From assembly GCA_039025855.1 (NCBI GenBank), contig JBCCNL010000018.1, positions 6,195-70,194 on the forward strand: 64,000 bases of DNA, in the 5' to 3' direction. A program made the translations under genes and the position numbers. A model generated the notes under the pieces. That model made no database searches, was not told the origin of the DNA, and was given only the letters and a program-made list of their open reading frames with translations. Every line of letters starts with the position of its first letter. Position 1 is the first letter of the stretch. The DNA comes from JBCCOW01 sp039025855. GTDB taxonomy: Bacteria; Planctomycetota; Phycisphaerae; Phycisphaerales; Phycisphaeraceae. Shown one piece after another: positions 59,157 to 64,000 of the stretch.

Positions 59157-59219
59157 CGCCGCCCCGATGGCAGACGGCTTGGCCGTCGTGGGCTCGATCC
59201 TGATGGAAAGGCGACTGAG

Positions 59220-60320
59220 ATGGCGTTGCGGCTAGCGGTGATTGCGGGTGACGGGATTGGGCCGGAGGTGGTGGACCAGGCGCTGCGGGTGCTGGAGGCG
59301 GCCGGGTCGAAGCACGGGCTGGAGGCGTCGTCGCAGCGGTTCCCGTTCTCGGCGGGGCACTATCTGGAGACGGGGCATGTGCTGGAGTCGGCAGACCTGG
59401 ACGAGCTGCGGGGCTTCGATGCGATCCTGCTGGGTGCGGTGGGTGGCCAGCCGAACGACCCGCGGCTGGCGGGGGGTGTGATCGAGAAGGGGATCCTGCT
59501 GAAGCTGCGGTTCGAACTAGACCAGTACATCAACCTTCGGCCGGTGAAGCTGTACCCCGGGATTGAGACGCCGATCAAGGGTAAGTCGGCGGAGGACATT
59601 GACTTTGTGGTGGTGCGTGAGAACACGGAGGATTTGTACTGCGGGCTGGGCGGGATTTTGCGTGAGGGGACGCCGAACGAGGTGGCGAACCAGACGATGG
59701 TGGCGAGCCGGTTCGGGGTGGAGCGGTGCGTGCGGTATGCGTTTGAGGCGGCGGTTGCGCGGAAGGCGGCGGGTTATCCGGGGAAGCTGACGCTGGTGCA
59801 CAAGACGAACGTGCTGAACTTCGCGGGGGCGACGTGGCTGCGGACGTTCAAAGAACTGGCCGAGGAATTTCCGGGGGTCGAGACGGGTTACCAGCACGTG
59901 GATGCGTGCTGCATGTTCATGGTGACCCGGCCGGAGGACTACGACGTGATCGTGGTGCCGAACATGTTCGGGGACATCATCACGGACCTAGGTGCGGCGA
60001 TCGCGGGGGGGATGGGGATCGCGTCTTCGGGGAACCTGGACCCGACGGGCGCTGCGCCGTCGATGTACGAGCCGGTGCACGGCAGCGCCCCGGACATCGC
60101 GGGTCAGGACAAGGCGAACCCGATCGCGACGATCGACACGCTGGCACTGCTGCTGCGGGAGACGGGCCGGATCAAGGGTGATGCGGCGATGGTCGCAGCG
60201 GGCGACGCGGTCGCGGCGGCGGTGCAGGCGGTGACGCCGAGGTTTGCGGGCAAGTCGCTAGACCGGTCGGGGTATGGGTGTGCGGAGGTGGGGTCGATGG
60301 TGATCGAGGCGTTGGACTGA
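59220..60320 (+). CDS. leuB: 3-isopropylmalate dehydrogenase
   Basis: 366 aa. It oxidises and decarboxylates 3-isopropylmalate in leucine synthesis, with NAD. Family marks: VIAGDGIGPEVVDQAL, LLGAVGGQP, KLRFELDQYINLRPVKLYPG (IPMDH substrate block), VVVRENTEDLYCGLGG, LVHKTNVLNF, VVPNMFGDIITDLGAAI and YEPVHGSAPDIAGQDKANPIATI. The block LRFELDQYINLRP separates it from isocitrate dehydrogenase. Length is standard. Stop to next start is 51 bp. The leader carries a small hairpin. The aminotransferase gene for the same pathway is at 7 kb. Confidence 0.95.
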   Translation: MALRLAVIAGDGIGPEVVDQALRVLEAAGSKHGLEASSQRFPFSAGHYLETGHVLESADLDELRGFDAILLGAVGGQPNDPRLAGGVIEKGILLKLRFELDQYINLRPVKLYPGIETPIKGKSAEDIDFVVVRENTEDLYCGLGGILREGTPNEVANQTMVASRFGVERCVRYAFEAAVARKAAGYPGKLTLVHKTNVLNFAGATWLRTFKELAEEFPGVETGYQHVDACCMFMVTRPEDYDVIVVPNMFGDIITDLGAAIAGGMGIASSGNLDPTGAAPSMYEPVHGSAPDIAGQDKANPIATIDTLALLLRETGRIKGDAAMVAAGDAVAAAVQAVTPRFAGKSLDRSGYGCAEVGSMVIEALD

Positions 60321-60371
60321 GCCGTTATTAACGTGCGGTTCGGGGATGTAGTGTTAGGCTTGACGTGAGCG

Positions 60372-62246
60372 ATGACGCGAGGTGACGAAGCAAGCCGTTC
60401 GGGTTGGGTGGTCGGCGCGAGGTATGCGGGCGTGACGGTGGGGATGGTCGCGTTGGCCTTGGCGGTTTACGCGGTTTCGCTCGACGGGCCGTTCTTCTTT
60501 GATGACCACTCGGGGCTGGTGGACAACCCGAATGTGCGTGTGGTCTGGCCGCTGGATATCGCGATGTCGGCGCCGCGGAACACGCCGTTTGTGAGCCGGC
60601 CGCTGGTGTCGCTGACGGCGTCGTTGAACTACGCGGTGTCGGGGTTGGACCCGTGGTCGTTCCGTCTGGTCAATGTGGTGCTGCACGGTTTGGCGGGCGC
60701 GGCGTTGTTTGCGCTGATGGAGTCGGTGTTCGGGTTGACGCGGCTGCGTGACCGGGCGACACGGTTGGCGTTGGTAGTAGCGGTGTTGTGGTTGATCCAT
60801 CCGATCAACAGCGATGCGGTGGCATACGTGACCCAGCGGAGCAAGGTGATGCTGGGCTTGTTTGCGTTTTTGATGCTGGGCAGTGCGCTGCGTGGTTTTG
60901 CTTCCCAAGGGCATCGGCGGTGGTGGTACACGCTGGCGACGGTGTCGTGCTTTGCGGGGATGATGAGCAAGGAGAGCATGTTCGGGATGCCGATCTTTCT
61001 GCTGTTGATGGATCGGCAGTTGGTGTCGGGCTCGTTCCTCGGGGCTTTGCGGGCACACCGGGGGCTGTACCTTTGGCTGGGTGTGGGGTACGTGCTGCTT
61101 GCAGTGCTGATGGTGTCGGCCCCGCGGGAGGAGTCGGTGGGGTGGCACCTGGGGATGTCGCCGTGGCTGTACCTGCTGACGCAGAGCGAGGTGGTGTTGC
61201 ATTATCTCCGGCTGCTGGTGTGGCCGTTCCCGTTGTTGGTGCACCATGAATGGCGGATTTCGCCGGGTCTTGCGGAGTCGTGGCTGACGTTTGCGGTGAT
61301 GCTGTCTTTGTTGGGGTTGACGGTGTTGGGTTTGATCAAGCGGCATTGGCTGGGTTTGGTGGGTGCGGGGGTGATCCTGGCGTTGGGGCCGACGTCGACG
61401 GTGATCCCGATGACGACGGAGGTGGTGGCGGAGCGGCGGATGTATCTGCCGTCGGCGGCGTTGATCGCGACGGCAGTGGTGGTGGTGGGCTGGGGGATGG
61501 GGGAGCTGCCGGGCAGGTGGGGGCGGGTGGGGGCGGTGCGGGTTGGGGTGGGTGTCGGGCTGGTCTGCGTGGTTGCGGGTTTGTTGGTGGCTCGGACGGT
61601 GGATCGGCTGGAGGCGTTGGGGACGCGTAGCGCGATCTGGACGCCGGTGATGGAGCGGTACCCGGAGTCGTGGTTGGCGGTTTACAACCTGGCTTTGGCA
61701 AAGTGGGATGAGGGCGATCGGGACCCGGAGATGGTGCTGGCTCGTCGGGCTTACGCGTTGGAGCCGGCGGGCGAGATCCAGTCGTCGCTGATGATGATCC
61801 AGAAGCTGCGGGCACAGGACCGGGATGCGGAGGCTTGGCCGTATGTGGAGGCGTTGTTGCTCAAGGCACCGGATGACCCGGCACCGTGGGTGGAGCAGGC
61901 ACGGTTGTTGATGCGTGCCGATCGGCTGGCGGAAGCGGTAGAGTCGGCAAACCGGGCGATCCAGCTGGGGCCGACCGATGCGCTGAGCCGTCGGGTGGCG
62001 GGCGAGGTGGCGTTGCGGGCGGGCGATCCGGCGGCGGCCCTGGTCAATCTGGAAGACGCGGTGGTCCTCAATCCGTTCGACGCGCAGAGCCACTTCTGGC
62101 TGGGGTTGGCGTACTTGGAGGTCGGGCGGATCGGGGCGGCTCGAGCGGCGGGCGAGTACGCCCTGCAACTCGATCCGTCTTTCACCGCGACGCGTGAACT
62201 GCTTCGAGAGGTGGAGCGGGCAGAAGACCGGACGCCGGGGCGTTAG
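60372..62246 (+). CDS. Multi-pass membrane protein with C-terminal TPR (TMTC-like)
   Basis: 624 aa. About 9-11 transmembrane helices from residue 20 to 410. Near the N-terminus FFFDDHSGLVDNPNVRVVW and RPLVSLTASLNYAVSG match the first luminal loop of TMTC-type and related GT-C mannosyltransferases, where two acidic residues bind the lipid sugar. LAVYNLALAKWDEGDRDPEMVLARRAYALEP, EQARLLMRADRLAEAVESANRAIQLGP and FWLGLAYLEVGRIGAARAAGEYALQLDP are TPR units at the C-terminus. A role in protein or surface glycosylation is inferred from the family. TAGGCT lies 11 nt before the ATG. Confidence 0.8.
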   Translation: MTRGDEASRSGWVVGARYAGVTVGMVALALAVYAVSLDGPFFFDDHSGLVDNPNVRVVWPLDIAMSAPRNTPFVSRPLVSLTASLNYAVSGLDPWSFRLVNVVLHGLAGAALFALMESVFGLTRLRDRATRLALVVAVLWLIHPINSDAVAYVTQRSKVMLGLFAFLMLGSALRGFASQGHRRWWYTLATVSCFAGMMSKESMFGMPIFLLLMDRQLVSGSFLGALRAHRGLYLWLGVGYVLLAVLMVSAPREESVGWHLGMSPWLYLLTQSEVVLHYLRLLVWPFPLLVHHEWRISPGLAESWLTFAVMLSLLGLTVLGLIKRHWLGLVGAGVILALGPTSTVIPMTTEVVAERRMYLPSAALIATAVVVVGWGMGELPGRWGRVGAVRVGVGVGLVCVVAGLLVARTVDRLEALGTRSAIWTPVMERYPESWLAVYNLALAKWDEGDRDPEMVLARRAYALEPAGEIQSSLMMIQKLRAQDRDAEAWPYVEALLLKAPDDPAPWVEQARLLMRADRLAEAVESANRAIQLGPTDALSRRVAGEVALRAGDPAAALVNLEDAVVLNPFDAQSHFWLGLAYLEVGRIGAARAAGEYALQLDPSFTATRELLREVERAEDRTPGR

Positions 62247-62280
62247 CCGGCATCGGGCGCGGGGTCGGTGTGGGCCGCGG

Positions 62281-63552
62281 TCAGGGCGTGGGCTGAGTGG
62301 CGGGGGTGGATTGGATGTCGTAGCCCTTGGTTTTGAGCTGTTGTTTGACGGCGCGTTTGACGGCGTCGCCGAGCATGTCGGGCTGTTCACCGGCTTCGGC
62401 GGCGAGGCGGGCTTTTTCGGCGGTGAGGAACTTCTCGCGTTCGGCGGAGAGCTGCTGGATCTGCTTGCGGAGGTCGGCGCGTTTGGCGTGCATGGCCTGG
62501 ATGTGGGCGGCACGCTCGTCGGCGGTCATGGACTGCATCGCCTTGGGCAGGGCGTCGTCGCCGATCTCGGCGAGCTTGTCGGCTTTGACCTCGCCTTCTT
62601 CGTTGACGACGGTGTCGACCAGGTCACGGCCGCGGTTGGAGTAGACCCGGCCGAGCGATTTGGTCTGGGCGCGGGCGACGGCGGCGGCGGGCGCGGCCGC
62701 GGCGGCGTTGGCGTCCTGGGTGGCCTGGTTGAGGGCGAGGCCGTCGCGGGTGGTTTTGTCGCCGTACCAGAGGTAGGTCTGGTTCAGCTTGACGTTGAGC
62801 TCGAGGATGATGGGGTCTTGGGGGCAGCGGATGATGGGGGCGACGCGGTCCTGGTCGATGTTGAAGTGGTCGCCGTTGCCGAGGGTGGCGGCGTCGGCCC
62901 AGAGGCCGGAGGTGCCGGCGGCGGCGTTGCCGCAGTGGATGGTGTTGACGATGACGTTCTGGGCGACGGCCTTGCCTGTGGCGAACTTGTAGTCGACCTC
63001 GCCCTGGGTGAAGGGTTCGTTGCCGGCGATGAAGATGGCTTTGTACGCGCCGGGTTCTTTGGACCAGTCGAGCCGGGTCAGGGCTTCGTCGATGACCTGT
63101 CCGCAGTACTCGTCGCCGCCGGAGGTGGACAGGGCGAAGAGGGCTTCGGAGAGCTTGTCGAGGTCGTCGGTAAGGGGGACGACTTGGCGGATGTAGCCTT
63201 CGGAGGCGGGGAGTCGGGTGTTGCCGTATTCGAAGAGGGCGACGCGGAGGACGGGGGCTTGGCCGTTCTTCTGGGCGGCGGCGAAGGTGTTGACGATGGA
63301 CCAGAGCTGGGTTTTGGCCTGGTTGATGAGGCCGTCCATCGAGTTGGAGGTATCGAGGAGTATGGCGAGGTCAACGGCGGGGCGTTGGCCCTCGAAGGGG
63401 GCGTCGGGGGCGGGAGCGGGGGCGGGTGCTGGCGCGGGGACGGTGATGGTGATGGTGCGTTCGGCGAGGGTGGTCGCAGTGGGCAGGGCGATAAGGCCGG
63501 TGAGGAGGGCGGCGGTGGTGAGGCGGCGGGCGAGGGTGTGTTTACGGGGCAT
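62281..63552 (-). CDS. Exported von Willebrand factor A domain protein
   Basis: 423 aa. The signal peptide ends near TTLAERT. A Pro-Ala tandem (PAPAPAPAPAPD) follows, then a VWA domain with MIDAS motif DTSNS (67-71), further metal-binding positions near LTDDLDKL and STSGGDEYCGQVID, and AIFIAGNEPFTQGEVDYK. The C-terminal third is helical and charged (LAEIGDDALPKAMQSMTADERAAHIQAMHAKRADLRKQIQQLSAE), predicted coiled coil. It probably binds a protein partner in the periplasm in a metal-dependent way. Partner unknown. It converges with the TMTC-like gene. Confidence 0.87.
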   Translation of the reverse strand: MPRKHTLARRLTTAALLTGLIALPTATTLAERTITITVPAPAPAPAPAPDAPFEGQRPAVDLAILLDTSNSMDGLINQAKTQLWSIVNTFAAAQKNGQAPVLRVALFEYGNTRLPASEGYIRQVVPLTDDLDKLSEALFALSTSGGDEYCGQVIDEALTRLDWSKEPGAYKAIFIAGNEPFTQGEVDYKFATGKAVAQNVIVNTIHCGNAAAGTSGLWADAATLGNGDHFNIDQDRVAPIIRCPQDPIILELNVKLNQTYLWYGDKTTRDGLALNQATQDANAAAAAPAAAVARAQTKSLGRVYSNRGRDLVDTVVNEEGEVKADKLAEIGDDALPKAMQSMTADERAAHIQAMHAKRADLRKQIQQLSAEREKFLTAEKARLAAEAGEQPDMLGDAVKRAVKQQLKTKGYDIQSTPATQPTP

Positions 63553-63915
63553 AGCGGGGTTCCTTGGCGGGGTGAGGGGGCGGGTGGGGGCGGGGGTTTG
63601 GGGTGACGGTGGTTGGACGCGGGGTTCGGGGGCCGGTTCCCGCGTTGGCGGAGAATTTGTGCGGCAGGTTCGAGACGGGGCCGAGGGGGTGGCGTTACGC
63701 GGGGTTTGAAAAAAAGTTGGGTCGGGTCTTTGAATTAGGCAATAAGCGGGTGGGCGGGCCGTTCCCGAGTCAGCCGAGGGATGCCCTTGGCGGAGTTGAC
63801 CCGTTGGGTTGATGCCATTGACCAGCCGGGGGGGGGGGGCGGGGGGGGGGGGGGGGGGCGGGGGGGGGTGTGGGGGGGGGGGGGGGGGCTCCGGTTGGGT
63901 GGGGGGGGGGGGGGC
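63553..63915. other. Non-coding stretch ending in G-homopolymers
   Basis: I see no gene here. Bases 63828-63915 consist mostly of runs of up to about 19 G interrupted by single bases, unlike anything else in the window. Sequencing or assembly noise is likely, so counts of G should not be trusted. TTGACC near 63797 could be part of a promoter for the partial gene downstream. Confidence 0.5.
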
Positions 63916-64000
63916 GTGCGCTGGGGGGTTGGCGGGGGGGGGGGCTACGCGTTGGGCTTGGTCGCCGGGGTGTTGTGGGGGTCGTACTTCATCCCGCTGC
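63916..64000 (+). CDS. N-terminus of a DMT/EamA-like transporter (cut by right edge)
   Basis: Only about 28 codons are present. Frame +1 from GTG 63916 gives a glycine run and then GYALGLVAGVLWGSYFIPL, which is the first transmembrane helix typical of EamA/GRP/RhaT-type sugar or metabolite permeases. The Gly run (from GGGG codons) lies inside the doubtful homopolymer, so the start and the exact N-terminus are unreliable. Confidence 0.45.
   Translation, partial: MRWGVGGGGGYALGLVAGVLWGSYFIPL

Overview
The window looks like one contiguous stretch of a high-GC Gram-negative chromosome, most likely a planctomycete of the Phycisphaerae type. That placement is inferred from the gene mix: a PEP-CTERM protein, a eukaryote-type (GT3) glycogen synthase, a Cys-type sulfatase, very large exported helical-repeat proteins, lipoproteins, and many genes whose -10 box sits directly before the start codon. 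No rRNA, tRNA, CRISPR, integrase or transposase was seen. About 50 genes are packed closely on both strands.

Layout. 1-4.9 kb: a transketolase-type enzyme cut by the left edge, a lipoprotein, and an OpuC-type osmolyte ABC importer with permease and binding protein fused. 4.9-15.6 kb: truD, an atypical low-GC hypothetical gene, a branched-chain aminotransferase, a ferredoxin-NADP reductase, an exported OB-fold protein, holB and two exported repeat proteins. 15.6-21.6 kb: a run of + strand genes (HAD phosphatase, SRPBCC protein, dut, a glycosidase, efp, a methyltransferase, and a DUF547/glycosyltransferase pair). 21.6-28.0 kb (- strand): a six-hairpin glycosidase-like protein, a cysteine desulfurase, a YraN-type protein, a SurA-like lipoprotein isomerase and an SDR. 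28.1-43.3 kb: pyrE, a GAF-PP2C phosphatase, three paralogous zinc-ribbon/membrane proteins, lpd, a PhyH dioxygenase, a HEAT-repeat protein, a KefB-type antiporter, a thioredoxin-like protein, an ankyrin protein and glycogen synthase. 43.5-50.5 kb: two tandem giant TPR paralogues and a B12/radical-SAM operon behind a palindromic operator. 50.6-64 kb: a PEP-CTERM protein, lysA, an Uma2 protein, an acetyltransferase remnant, a P-loop kinase, a GNAT, a sulfatase, a PAS-GGDEF-EAL protein, leuB, a TMTC-like TPR membrane protein, a VWA protein and, behind a suspicious G-homopolymer, the start of a transporter.

Three window-wide patterns stand out. (1) About 17 short palindromes share fixed tails but have different stems whose two arms change together. 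Six lie in frame inside genes, mostly in linkers, and several donate stop codons to neighbouring genes. (2) Around twenty genes carry a TANNNT box 5-7 nt before ATG/GTG, which predicts leaderless mRNAs and fixes several start codons. (3) The strand bias of G over C follows position rather than gene direction. The + strand is G-rich to about 27.4 kb, C-rich to about 43 kb, near balance to about 50 kb, then G-rich again, as an inverted segment would look.
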